64,000 nucleotides of DNA. Source: Solanum dulcamara. Taxonomy: Eukaryota > Streptophyta > Magnoliopsida > Solanales > Solanaceae. Below, in pieces: positions 21,330-32,796 of this stretch. A model generated the notes under the pieces. That model worked only from the letters and a program-made list of their open reading frames with translations, was not told the DNA's origin and searched no databases. A program made the translations under genes and the position numbers. How positions within the stretch are numbered: position 1 is the stretch's first letter; every line of letters starts with the position of its first letter. The stretch covers positions 8,615,256 to 8,679,255 of the forward strand of contig NC_077248.1 in assembly GCF_947179165.1 (NCBI RefSeq), read 5' to 3'.

Positions 21330-24300
21330 ATTTACACACATATTTTTAAACCTCGTGATATTAATTTAAATATATATTACGTGTTTTGAAATGACATTTA
21401 CTCTTGAGAGTTGAGCTAGAAGCCGAATATGGATTTTGGCCGGATTTAGTAATTTTTGCTCAAATAGTATTTTTGTATTAAGTAGTTTATTAAATATGTA
21501 TAAATATTAGGTTTAAAAAAATAATTATTAATATTTAAAATCATTGTTATAAAATTTAGAATCAATTAGGTTAAAATTTTGTTTTCAACTTTAAATATTA
21601 AATACGTTACATAAAAAGTTAAAATTAACTAGAAAAATAAGATATTTTCTTTTTTAAAAGAAATTAAAAAAATTATTGAAAACAGTTTTGAACTTGAAGC
21701 AAATTATTAATTACGTCTCAGAATTATTGATAGGATTAAAATCACTCCTTTACTTAACTAACTAAGAAAACATCAACTTCAAGGTTTTTCACAGTTTCGG
21801 TTTAACTTACCTGATAAATGAAAAATCTATCGTTTTAACTACCAGATGCCAGCACTGAATTGAATAGACGGTCCTGATGGCGTCTAAATTTTGTGATGAA
21901 GTTACATAAATACCCTTTGAACTTGCGTGGTTAGGCAGAAAAATCTAAAAATATCTTCATGGGTCGGGGGGGGGGGGGGGGGTTCGTACATGTGCAAACA
22001 CAGGAGAATTTGATGTACCCATTTATCTAATTGAATCTCAACCGTTTGATTATTAATCATTCACTTGTCAAATCACCATCAAAGTTTTCATGTAAAAATT
22101 TCTACCAATTTGACAAACAATTATTCTTAGTTGAAAAAAAATATATATGATTCAACGTGCATTATTTAGGTGTTGAATGTCACCAAACATTATGTCCTAT
22201 CAACTCAGAAAAGAAAATTTATTTTTTTTAATTTAAATTTTCTTTAACTTGGAAACTTTTTATGTTATTCTTGATAATATGTTCTTATAATCTTATCAAT
22301 TTGATGTTTTTACACAAACAATCAGCTGAATTCATTATTTATTTTTTAAAACATAGTGTATATACATACATATAGATTATACATTTGTCACACTACTTTC
22401 AATTTGAGTGGTTATATGATATATTTAAGATAATATATATTTAAAAGATTATCATATAAAATAAAATAGAGTTCAATTAATAATGTGGTCGTATCATCAT
22501 TGACCACATGTACAAAGTAATATGTCAAAATCAAATGTGCTTTCTGTTAAAAATTAACGACAAATATGTTTTCCGAAGTTCAACTACAAAAAAATTAAAA
22601 ATTAAAAAAATTCATGGTCAAATACCTCTAGGAGTGTATTTAATAAATTAACCTTATTAATAATATTTTGAAATCCTAAATTTGATTATTAGTACTATTT
22701 GTTTAGTTATTTAATACTAAAGCAGTATGGGAAAAATAAAAAAAAAATTCTTAATTTGCTAAAATGAACAGATAATATAAAATATTTGTTGTCAATATAA
22801 ATATCAAGTAGTAAAATAAAAGAGTACAACAATTGAAGACATCTTTCCATATGTGCTCTAAAAAGGTTACGGCACATAAAAATTGACTATTTGTTAGTTA
22901 TGTCCTAAAAATCGAAGACACATTGAATTTTGGATCACTCATAATAACTTTAGAAAATTTTAATAACTTAGTTGATTGAGTAATTGTTAGTTATGGTTTG
23001 ATTTTCCATATTGTAATTGCTTCTCTATTTTATCTTATTTTTTAAAAAAAATCAGAATAAATCCAACAACACAAACATTAGATGAAGGAATTTAAGCCCA
23101 AATCTTGATCTAAAGTACTAGAAGAGTTCGTTGGATTGGAGCTTTATTATAAAGAATCTTAATGCCTATAGTCGAATTTATCCAATTTTTACGGTGCGAT
23201 TGTTGGTTGTTCACGGCCTAGTTATACTTATCATCTTTTTTGAAAAATAAATATAATCAGTAGTTCATTCAATGATAAATAATATCTGAATTATGGAAAT
23301 ATGATATAATTAATAAAAAAGATTTAATCAATAACTAAAAGACAATGCATTTGCCTAACTTATGTTTGCATCAAATACAATGTTAAAATGTGTAAACATA
23401 GCTACAACATAATTAGTTCAAATTTCTCTGGTCAAAAAAAATTAAGTAAAGTAGTTTCTTAAATTAACCTATTTTTATCAACTTTATCATTTCACTTATA
23501 AAATCACTTAACTATTGTCATTTCACATATAAAGTCGCTTGACTATTTTTATTTTACTTATAATAGTTGAGTAACTTAATAGATAAAATAATAACAATTA
23601 AGTGACTTTTATATTATAAAAATAAAGTTAAAAGACTTTATATATATAAAAAAGTTGTTAATTGAGTTATCGTCACAAAAACTCAAAAAGACACTAAACA
23701 AGTAGTAGAATACCTTTGTAAACAATTAAGCATCATCAATTGTTGGCACAATTGCCAAGTGCTAACAAACATCTTTTGATAACAATACAATATGACAATG
23801 TGTTTCCCAGACTTGCCAAGTGCTAACAAACAGCTTTTGCTACAATGGTCCTTGTGGTTTGTTTTGTAAGTATTGATCCCTTTGACATATATGGTAAGAT
23901 AATCACTCTCAAGTTATTTGAGAAATGTACTGAAAACTCATCTTTCATTTTGCTCTCATGAAATCAAAGGCGTATTGACAGATTAAGTCGAATTTGAGAG
24001 CAAGTTACAATGAGCATAATTAGTAAATGAGTGTCATTGACCAATAAATGGCCATTTGAATTAAGATGGGTTGAGCCAAACTGTACGCCATGACCTAACT
24101 CTTACCATATTTTGTTTCTTTATTTGTTTGTATCTTTAATGGAAAAATTATACAAAATGTCCATTTGATCAAAATTTCTTATCCAAAATAACTCACTTAT
24201 AACTTATTTCTCAAAACACATATATTCCAATAACAAGCAAAAAGCATGTTACTTGAGTCTATTATATATGTTTTTGTTTCAATTAATACAATGTACAAAT

Positions 24301-24745
24301 ACAATAAGTTGTCATTGTCTTACTATTTATGACTCACAATTGAATATAGACCTATCTAAAATATACGATAGATGTTTATATTTATGTATAACAATGATAA
24401 ATTATATTGATTAATTGTTAAAAAAATATCAGCGATGAAACGTAAACATACACTTTCAAATTCAAAATAATCGACATGACCTATCACTTTTGCCATATGA
24501 CATGTATGAATCATAATATCTTCAATAATATCAACATCATCCTCTTCCGCTCTTTGGCTAAAATGAGAGCTATAGAATCTAAGAAAACGATTGACTCCAA
24601 GTACAACTTCACCAACAAAGTCTCCATCCAAGTCAAATGGATGAAACCTCATAAAGGTTGGCTAAAGCTCAATAGCTAGTTCTAATGGTGCAATAGAACC
24701 AACTACCAACAATGCTACTTTGTGATATTTATAATAAATAACATC
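21330..24745. other. AT-rich intergenic DNA, no gene
   Basis: No coding or RNA signature was seen. Contents: a G17 run (21966-21982); an imperfect inverted repeat around AAATCACTTAACTATTGTCA and TAACAATTAAGTGACTT (about 23502-23620), probably a MITE; and a direct repeat of TTGCCAAGTGCTAACAAACA at 23752 and 23813. Confidence 0.6.
21966..21982. repeat. G17 homopolymer
   Basis: Seventeen consecutive G residues, preceded by GGGTC. Confidence 0.9.
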
Positions 24746-24749
24746 ATGA

Positions 24750-25130
24750 AAAAACCACATAATTACACAAACATTCTTACCATAAAAACTATTCGACTCT
24801 ATAGTTTGAAATATTTACATATTATTTCACTAATTATTAATTTTGTATCAGATTCAAGTCAGATACACCATTTCTTTAGATTTCAATAGAGATACATGTA
24901 ATTTTGATATCAGATACATTTTTAAATACAGATACATAAGGAGATAGGCGAGCAAGAGGGGCGAGTGAGATAAGAGAGAGGCAAACGAGATATTCAATAT
25001 GTATCTTTTGATACTAGATGCATGTATCTTTGATACCAAATACAACGGGGGCTAGAGGGAGATATGTGAGTGAGATAAGAAAGACGTGAGAGACAGAGTC
25101 AGTATATCCCAAATACATACGAATCACGCT
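24750..25130 (+). repeat. Dispersed repeat, copy 1 (upstream of RPL4)
   Basis: It shares a long, gapped similarity with 53603-54010. Common blocks are CTATAGTTTGAAATATTTA, TCACTAATTA, AGATACAC/AGATACAT, GGCGAG/GCGAGAGAG-type purine runs and GTCAGTATATCCCA(A/G)ATACAT. It is non-coding, and the purine-rich AGAGGCGAG tract is characteristic. It ends about 70 bases before the first site II box of RPL4. Confidence 0.75.
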
Positions 25131-25197
25131 TATTAACCCTCCCCCCCAAAAAAATAAATAAAAGAAATTGTAAGTGAAAAAGATCTTATGGGTTTTA

Positions 25198-25344
25198 AGC
25201 CCAATAAGTGTACTTAGTTTAGTTTCAAAGTCCGGCCCAATTTCTAACCCTTCTTTTTCCTCTGTGCTTGCTTCATATTTGTACATGGAAGAAAACCAAG
25301 CTCCTGCAAGGCGTCACTCTGGTCTTCTACTTTCATAAACCCTA
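25198..25344 (+). promoter_or_regulatory. RPL4 promoter: site II boxes and telo-box
   Basis: AGCCCA at 25198-25203 and GGCCCA at 25234-25239 are reverse-strand TGGGCY site II elements. AAACCCTA at 25337-25344 is a telo-box 30 bases before the ATG. This pair is the usual promoter signature of plant ribosomal-protein genes and is bound by TCP-type and telo-box factors. Confidence 0.75.
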
Positions 25345-25373
25345 GCAGCCTCGTCCCCCCTCCCCTTCCCCCT

Positions 25374-28300
25374 ATGGCTACAGCTGCAGCTATCCCCACC
25401 ACCACCGTTCAAACATTCGAAAATGACATGGCTACCGACGGCGGATCCGCCGCCAACGCCATCCCCCTCCCGGCCGTTATGAAAGCTCCGATCCGTCCCG
25501 ACGTTGTAACTTACGTGCATGCCAACATTTCCAAAAACGCCCGACAACCTTACGCCGTTTCGAAAAAGGCCGGTCATCAGACCTCTGCTGAGTCATGGGG
25601 CACTGGTCGTGCTGTTTCTCGTATTCCCCGTGTTCCTGGTGGTGGAACGCACCGAGCTGGACAGGGTGCTTTCGGTAATATGTGTCGTGGTGGTCGTATG
25701 TTTGCTCCTACAAAGATCTGGCGCCGATGGCATATGAAGATCCCGGTTAATCAGAAGCGTTATGCGGTAGCTTCAGCTATTGCTGCTTCGGCGGTTCCTT
25801 CACTGGTTCTCGCTCGGGGACATCGCATCCAATCAGTACCTGAGCTTCCTCTTGTTGTTTCTGATTCCGTTGAGGGAATTGAGAAGACTTCTAATGCTAT
25901 CAAAGCTCTAAAGCAAGTGGGTGCTTATCCTGATGCTGAGAAGGCGAAGGATAGTCATGCCATTCGTACAGGAAAGGGTAAGATGCGTAATCGTCGCTAC
26001 ATTTCCCGTAAAGGTCCATTGATTGTGTATGGAACTGAAGGGGCTAAGTTGGTAAAAGCCTTCCGCAATATTCCTGGAGTAGAAATTTGCCATGTTGATC
26101 GTTTGAACCTCTTGAAGCTTGCTCCTGGAGGTCACCTTGGACGGTTTGTTATCTGGACAAAATCAGCTTATGAGAAATTGGATGATATTTACGGGTCATT
26201 CGATAAGCCATCTCAGAAGAAGAAGGGGTACTTGTTGCCACGTCCAAAGATGGTGAATGCTGACCTTGCTAGGATCATCAACTCGGACGAGGTGCAGTCT
26301 GTTGTGAGACCTATCAAGAAGGATGCGAAGAGGGCGACATTGAAAAAGAACCCACTTAAGAACCTGAATGTGCTGCTGAAACTCAACCCCTATGCAAAGA
26401 CTGCAAGGAGAATGTCTCTTTTGGCTGAGGCTCAACGTGTCAAGGCTAAGAACGAGAAGCTTGACAAGAAGAGACATCAAATTACTAAGGTATGTCCTAA
26501 GTTTTTTCTAAAGTTGTGGACTTTGATACATAATCTAAGATTTTTGTGTAGTTCTACAATTCATTTACTTTACTACTTTAGTTTATATCTTTAGTGATGG
26601 TATAAGAAAAATCTGCTAACTTATTTACATGAACTGATACTACTACAATAACAACAATATACCTAGTATAAACCCTCATTGGGATTTGGGGAGGGTATAA
26701 GGTAAGCATACTTTACCCTACCACCTTGGGAGGTAGAGAGGTTGTTTTGGATAGACCCTTGGCTAAAAAGATTATTCGAAGTACCATAAACATACAAACA
26801 CATTAACAATTTGCTGAATCTACCATACTCATGACATTTAGTTTGGGTTTTTGCTGGGTTTGCATTGCTGCTTGTGTACATTTACAGAATATTTTAGGGC
26901 TGTTTTTTTAACTTAGTTGTTGTGTTGCTTGATTCTTTTCTAATTGTTTTAGCCGAGTGTTTTGCATTTACTTTCTCATATAGTTTACTGCATGTTTAAG
27001 CCTGCTAGGGAAGCTAGTAATAAGATTTGTTTTGGAACTGAGATCTGGTCTAGGTGGTTCAGTTGCAAAACAATGCATAGATGGTAGTATTAAGAAAGGG
27101 AGGCTTGAAGGGCAGGATACTGTTGGATTGAGTTTCAGTTTGTTTGGCTTGATTTTGAGTACGGGGTCAAATGAATTCGTACATACAATCTTCATTTTTT
27201 TAAAAATTCTCCCGTCTCACATTATTAGTCGTTTTTCCACTTTGCACTTCCCTTAAGAAATATTAATTAGTAGGGATTTTTGACTATAATCTTTCTTATT
27301 AAATATTTGTTCAATTTATGTGTCATCTCCATTAATGAGTGTTCAATTGCCAATGTCAAATGATTAGAAAATCTAAATAGACACTTGGTAAGAAACTAAA
27401 TCAACAATTTTAAGTAGTAACACCCCTAATCAAGGACTTTGATATTAAGGGTAAAGTGGGGAAAAATAATTTTACATTGAACTTCTAAAATGACAAATAA
27501 TTTGAGAAACTATTTTTAGAAAGTGGCAAATGATTTGAGACGAGTAAAATTTACGTATTTAGAAAGTACATTAAAGTACTAAAAGTCAAAAGTGTAGTTA
27601 ACAATGCAAAATATTACTCCATCCGTCTCAAATTATCCATCACTTTTAAAAAAATTTGTCTCAAATCATTTGTCATTTTAAAAGTTTTAAGTAAAATTAA
27701 CCCTTAATAAAGTTTTTCTTGTAGACTACAAAATCCTTGATTATGGGGTGTTATTACTTCTCAAAGTTGTTAATTTAGTTTTTGTTGATATGCACACAAT
27801 TGCATACTCATTTCATTAATGGAGATACACGTATTTTGAGTAAATACTTAAAGGAGAAAGACCGTAGCTTAAATATAAATATGGTTAAAATTCCTCCTAA
27901 TAAATATTTCTTAAGGGGCGTGTAAAGTGAAATAGTGACATAATTTGAGACGGAACGAGTAAGAAAGTACTTGAAAAAAATTATGATAAAAGAAAATGTC
28001 CAAATACTCATGCTATTCCAAAATAAATGAATTTTTGGGGCGTGACAAAGACATTAATTAATTTTTCAATATTATCCTTTTGTAATTAATTCAATTCATG
28101 TCTTGAAAAATAGTTATTCCATGCCAATATAAATGATTTTCTAGCATCCTTTTTTATTGACCAAAATGAATGATTTTTTTCGGAGTCTATTAGTTAATTT
28201 TTTCTATAATTACCCATTTTCTAGGAGTATAGTACTAAAAAGAGGGTGTATTTTTCAAGGCATGATATACCCAATTACAAAGGATAATACTGACAAATTA

Positions 28301-30584
28301 CCCTTTGATTAATGTCTTTAATAACTTTCTTAAGGGGTGTGTCACACCTCAAAACTTCATTTATTTTGGAAGGGAGGGAGTACTATACTCCTAGAAAATG
28401 TAAAATAATTGAAAAACCCCATTAAGAAGAAGGGTAATGTTGGACAAAATTAATTATTACATTTTTGGACTTTAAAAAATTCCTTCATTTTGGATTACAA
28501 AAAAGTTGTTAGAAATTCAATTATATTAGAATGGAGGGAGTAGTAACTAAGACAAACATTGAAATAGAGGGATGATGGGTGTTTGGATAAAGCTTTTTTT
28601 AAGTGACTTAAAAGCCAAAAGTAGGTAGCTACCTCTATTTGACTTTTGGCTTTTTTGTACTACTTTTTAAGCTTTTGCCAAACACCTCAAAATTAAAAAG
28701 TGCTTAAAAGCCAAAAACACCTAAAAGTAAGCCGATCCAAACACCCTCTAAGACAAGAAATGTTAATTCCCAAATTAGTTTAACACCTGAACTTCAGATT
28801 GTGCCCTGTTATTTATCTCTTCTAGTGGTAATCCCATCAGGCCATCACTATCATCTTCTGTTTTCTGTTAGTGATAAATGATAATCCCTATAATCTTCAA
28901 TCCTCCCTTCGTCACATATTAATTGTCATCATAAACAATATTTAATTAATTTTATTGATAATTGAACAATCATAACTTCAACCAATAGTCACTTGCTGAA
29001 CTCTTCAAATTATAATTTCTATGCTTTGTAATCAATATTGTTACTTTAAGAACACCTTTCGTGGTGGCCTAGTGGTTTGGGCTTGGGACTTCCATGTTGA
29101 AGGTCTAAGTTCGAAACCCCTTGCAAGCGAAAGCAAGGGATTTGATCGTCGGACTAGACTTGCTTACTGCGGGTTACCTCTCTTATGTGATTTGCGAGCT
29201 ATTGCATAGGAACAGGGGTTTTACATTGTGCCCACCCAAAGGGTAGCGGCTGTGGGCTTCCCTTGCCATAAAAAAATATTGTTACTTTTAGACCAATTTG
29301 TTTTAAGGGCAAAATGAGAAAACTAATTAGTTCTATCTTGATTTTGTAAAATGACAGTATTTTGGGATATGTATATGTAGGGATGGCTATGGGGTGGGGC
29401 GGGGCAGGGTGGGTTGAGCTCGACGCACAAATTTTTTAAACCGCTCCATCCTGCATTAATTTTGATAATAATTACTTCAACCCGCCTCACTCCCGCTCCC
29501 TTGCCATCCTATGTATATGTGGTATACCTTGACAACTAATATGGACGGAAGAGTGAGTATATAATGTTAGTGGATGCTAAATGTTAAATGAACAAACTTA
29601 TTTAGCCATTTGTATTTGGTTTGTTTTTGTGTTGTAGAGCTGTTTTTAGTTTTTTTTTTTTAGAATTTCTTGGTTTTTGTTTTTTCCATATAACTGTCAG
29701 CATTTGGAATTGTTTTACTGTTGGGTTTTATGTCTCTCTGGGAGGAAAATTACTAATGCCCTACAGTGTCTTGAATTTTTTGTGTTCAAGTAAAACTAAC
29801 TACACATATACTGCACATGTTTTTGTCTGAATATTGTTTTTGTTGAAAAAAAAAGAATTGTGTAAGAAGACTGTCAAAATTATAATTTAGAGCCCGTTTG
29901 GATGGGCTTAAAAAAAGTAACTTTTATGCATGAAGTGCCGAAAGTTATTTTTATAAATAATAGTTGAGTGTTTGGATAAAAGTGCTTATGCCGAAGAAAT
30001 GAGGAAAATGATGTGAATTTTAGGGTTAAAAAGAATAAAAAGGGTAGTTTGAGAATTTAGTTAAAATGTAAGGGATATAAAAGTAATTTTCATGGTCAAA
30101 GAAAATGGCTTTAAGCACTTTGAAAAAAAAAATTAGGAATCCTAACTTTTCATTTTTGGCTGACTTAAGAACTTTATGGCTTAAAGTTAGCATTAGATAA
30201 ATACCACAATAAGCGAAAAAGGGCTTATAAGTTGGTTTGACCAACTTATAAGCCCATCCAAACGGGCTCTTAGTGAAGCTGAAAATGGTACATTTCAGTT
30301 TTTCCTGCCAATGAACTTTTCTCCACAAAATTGATATGATTACTAGTTGTAGCATTCAGTGTATTGATTCGATATTAATTTCACGAACATCATAACACCT
30401 TTATTTTTCTTTGAAACCTCAGTTTGGTTGTGCATTATGTTACTCAATTTTCTTTTATCATATTTGACAGGAGGAGGCATCAGCTATCAGAGCAGCAGGC
30501 ACATCTTGGTTCAAGACAATGATTTCAGATTCTGATTACACTGAGTTCGAAAACTTCACAAAGTGGCTTGGTGTTACACAGTAA
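25374..30584 (+). CDS. RPL4: 60S ribosomal protein L4 (uL4)
   Basis: Structural protein of the large cytosolic ribosomal subunit, whose long loop lines the exit tunnel. Exon 1 is 25374-26489 (372 codons) and exon 2 is 30471-30584 (37 codons plus TAA), giving 409 residues, close to the usual plant length of about 407. The junction is GTATGT..TTTGACAG in phase 0 ([14 protein letters not shown]). Recognisable stretches include [20 protein letters not shown], the tunnel-loop region [50 protein letters not shown] and the C-terminal [17 protein letters not shown]. The start is the first ATG after the telo-box. Exon 1 is visibly richer in G+C than its surroundings. No damage is seen. Plant genomes usually have more than one L4 copy; which paralog this is cannot be told. 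Confidence 0.98.
26640..26770 (+). mobile_element. TS-type SINE, older copy
   Basis: ACTACAATAACAACAATATACCTAG, then CCTTGGGAGGTAGAGAGG and GATAGACCCTTGGCTAAA follow the family layout. The middle is diverged and no clear target duplication is seen. Confidence 0.75.
27209..27545 (+). mobile_element. Stowaway-like MITE, copy A of an inverted pair
   Basis: It starts CTCCCGTCTCACATTATTAG and ends TTTGAGACGAG. Its sequence is repeated in reverse orientation at 27617-27960 (shared blocks CTTAAGAAATATT, ATTAATTAGTAGG, AAGTAGTAACACCCC). Confidence 0.8.
27617..27960 (-). mobile_element. Stowaway-like MITE, copy B of an inverted pair
   Basis: It starts CTCCATCCGTCTCAAATTATC and ends TTTGAGACGGAACGAG. 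The complement runs along copy A with scattered changes. The 70-base spacer between the copies could form the loop of a long intronic hairpin. Confidence 0.8.
28215..28400. repeat. Perfect 22-bp inverted repeat in MITE-derived sequence
   Basis: 28215-28236 and 28379-28400 are exact reverse complements, with a 142-base spacer. GGAGGGAG next to the right arm suggests that another Stowaway-type element lies in or beside it. Confidence 0.85.
28577..28746. mobile_element. Short MITE
   Basis: GGGTGTTTGGAT at the left and ATCCAAACACCC at the right are perfect 12-bp inverted ends. The inside is self-complementary (AAGTGACTTAAAAGCCAAAAG / CTTTTGGCTTTT). No clear target duplication was found. Confidence 0.75.
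29034..29288 (+). mobile_element. tRNA-derived SINE with perfect 14-bp target duplication
   Basis: The body (29048-29274) has a Pol III A-box-like TGGCCTAGTGGTTTGG (29065-29080) and B-box AGTTCGAAACC (29108-29118). The solanaceous SINE tail follows (GTGCCCACCCAAAGGGTAGCGG..CCTTGCCAT) and ends in A7. AATATTGTTACTTT is repeated exactly at 29034-29047 and 29275-29288, so the element looks young. An open frame across it is not a gene. Confidence 0.95.
29887..30272. mobile_element. Harbinger-like MITE, TTA target duplication
   Basis: The element (29890-30269) has long near-perfect inverted ends, GAGCCCGTTTGGATGGGCTT and its complement, flanked by TTA on both sides. The inside is non-coding. The TWA duplication points to PIF/Harbinger mobilisation; the family is inferred. 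Confidence 0.85.
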
Positions 30585-31129
30585 ATGACCGTTTTTGTTT
30601 TGAGATTATATTAGAAACTATTTTGTTTAATTGTTGGTTCAGTCTGATCTTCTTTTCAGTTTTGATGGTCCAACCTGAGATTAAGTGAGAGGGAAACTAC
30701 ATCCTTAAGTCACCAAAGTTACTTGCGAATTCTTTCCCTTACCACATTTTGTTGTCAAGTTCTCTTTTAGTTGAAAGAATATTTTTAAGAGATATGGTAT
30801 TGAGTATTATATGGCTCTCCAACATTGCGTGTATGACTTATTTATTTCCCAATCTTCTTTTATTGTCTGTGTCTCTTCCTCCATTTGTGCGGGGAGGGGG
30901 AGGGGGCGGTAATTGAGGATATTACCTCTTTTCTCGTGTGTATTAGTTAGTATTAGTATTTTAGTGCTTGTATATAAGGGAATAACTCAGCGGCTTCCGG
31001 TCGTGCTGCTTGCTTGAGTAGCTTTCGGTTGTCCTCCCTGATTTATGCCGTAGCTGGTCATTGATGTGTACTTATATTCATTTTTGTATTTTTTACTTTA
31101 ATTTCTTTTTTACTCTTTTTGGAATATGT

Positions 31130-32298
31130 TATATATTAAAAAATTAAGTGTAAAGTATTATAAATTACAGTGATTAGCAATTTCAAAATTTTATGTAAAA
31201 AGTATTATAAATCACAATAATTAACAACTTAAATTGGGATAGAGTAATAGCCCGCTTGGATTGACTTATTTTTAAGTAGTTTATAAGTTAAAAACTGCAA
31301 GTTAAAAAAATATACAATATTAAGAAAATATTTACCATTTATAGCAATAAAAAAATAATTTCACTGAACACTTATAATACATTTATAATACAGTTTTAAT
31401 ACATATTGCAGAGAACTATTTATAAAACATATATAATACAAGTTTTATAAATGGATAATACATTTATCACATATTTTAATAGACTTATAATACATTATGT
31501 TGGTTTCTTACTACACAAACATAATATATATTTTAAAACACTTATAATACATTTATATTGTATGCATAGTTCACTTTTAATACAATTGTAGATTTATCAT
31601 AATATTGCTATATATTGCTATAAATGGTAATAAATAAAAAATATCGCTAAAATCAGTAATTAATTTTTAAAAAGCACTCAATCAAGTAATTTTTCCAAAA
31701 ATAAATAGGTGTAGGCCAATTTTTTTTGACTTATAAGCTATTTTTAATTTATAAATTATTTAAAATAAGTTCATCCAAATAAATTTAATTATTTATTGGG
31801 GCTTATTTTAAGCACAAAATAACTTTAAGTTGGCCAGCGAAACACTCAAAAAAAGCAGAAAACAGCTTATAAGTCAATCCAAACGGTCTCTAAGTAACAT
31901 ATATTATTTGAAATGATGTAAAAGGTATAATAAATCACCGTAATTACCAACTTAAAAATTTAAAAGACAAACAAAATCTAAATGGTTCTTGAAATTTTAT
32001 CAGTGCCACATAAATTGGGAAAGAGAAAGTAACATATATTATTTGAAATTTATGTAAAAGGTACTATAAACTACAATAATTAATAATTTAAAATATTTAA
32101 AAGACATAAAATTTTAATGCGACATAAAATGGAACAACGTAAATAATATATATTGATTAAAATGACATAAATGTATAAATCATAATAATTATCAATTTAA
32201 AAATTTTGAAAACATAATTAATTTTTTCAATATCACATAAATTGATAGAAAAGAATAATATATATTGGGCCCGTGCTAGCACGATATCTTATGACTAG
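31130..32298 (+). mobile_element. Possible non-autonomous Helitron with internal degenerate tandem repeats
   Basis: Repeated AT-rich units of about 110-140 bases (TAACATATATTATTTGAAAT..GTAAAAGGTA.TATAAA..CAATAATTA) begin near 31130, 31893, 32028 and 32145. The region ends with the 12-base palindrome CGTGCTAGCACG (32272-32283), 11 bases, then CTAG (32295-32298) followed by T. Hairpin-spacer-CTRR|T is the Helitron 3' signature. The 5' TC end was not located, so the extent is uncertain. Confidence 0.45.
31245..31893. mobile_element. Harbinger-like MITE, TAA target duplication
   Basis: The element (31248-31890) has ends TAGCCCGCTTGGATTGACTT and AAGTCAATCCAAACGGTCTC, flanked by TAA on both sides. 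It is related to the elements at 29890 and 49612 and inserted into the degenerate tandem-repeat region. Confidence 0.7.
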
Positions 32299-32550
32299 TA
32301 TATATATAAATTGTGTAAATAAGTTAATCACATAAAATCTATTTATTCATTTAATTATATACGTCAACAGCAATTGCAACATGCCCCTTTTTTACGCTTA
32401 TTGAGGTTAATAATGCATATACTTAAGGGAATAACATATTTTAAATGCTTAAACAAGAACAAAATAGGATTGATAGGTAAGGAAAATGTGGGCGACTTTA
32501 ATGACATACATTCAGCTCAAAATGGTAATGGTATAATTAAAAACTAATTA
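32299..32550. other. Spacer between Helitron-like end and copia element
   Basis: Nothing recognised apart from AT-rich sequence. Confidence 0.4.
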
Positions 32551-32796
32551 CATCCAAGTGGATGTCCACTTGCAATTATTTTTTAATATAAGTGGGGCCC
32601 ATTGCCTACTATTTTTCTTCATCTTTTGGCTATAAATATAGCCTCAGCAATGTAAGATATAGATATAAAAAAAATACATACATGGCTTGGCTTTCTATTT
32701 TCCTCTCTTTTTTTATTTTGCCAAGTTGATTTATTTTATAACACATTATCAGCACGAGCCTCCTAACAAAAGAAGTAAGAATTTTATTTTCTTAAA

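Larger units (their letters stand above)
26490..30470. other. RPL4 intron, transposon-rich
   Basis: A 3981-base intron between codons 372 and 373. It holds a TS-type SINE (26640-26770), an inverted pair of Stowaway-like MITEs (27209-27960), a further MITE region with a perfect 22-bp inverted repeat (28215-28400), a small MITE (28577-28746), a tRNA-derived SINE (29048-29274) and a Harbinger-like MITE (29890-30269). Confidence 0.85.

Noticed and set aside
29021..29209. 62-codon open frame
   Set aside because: It is wholly accounted for by the tRNA-derived SINE and its target duplication.
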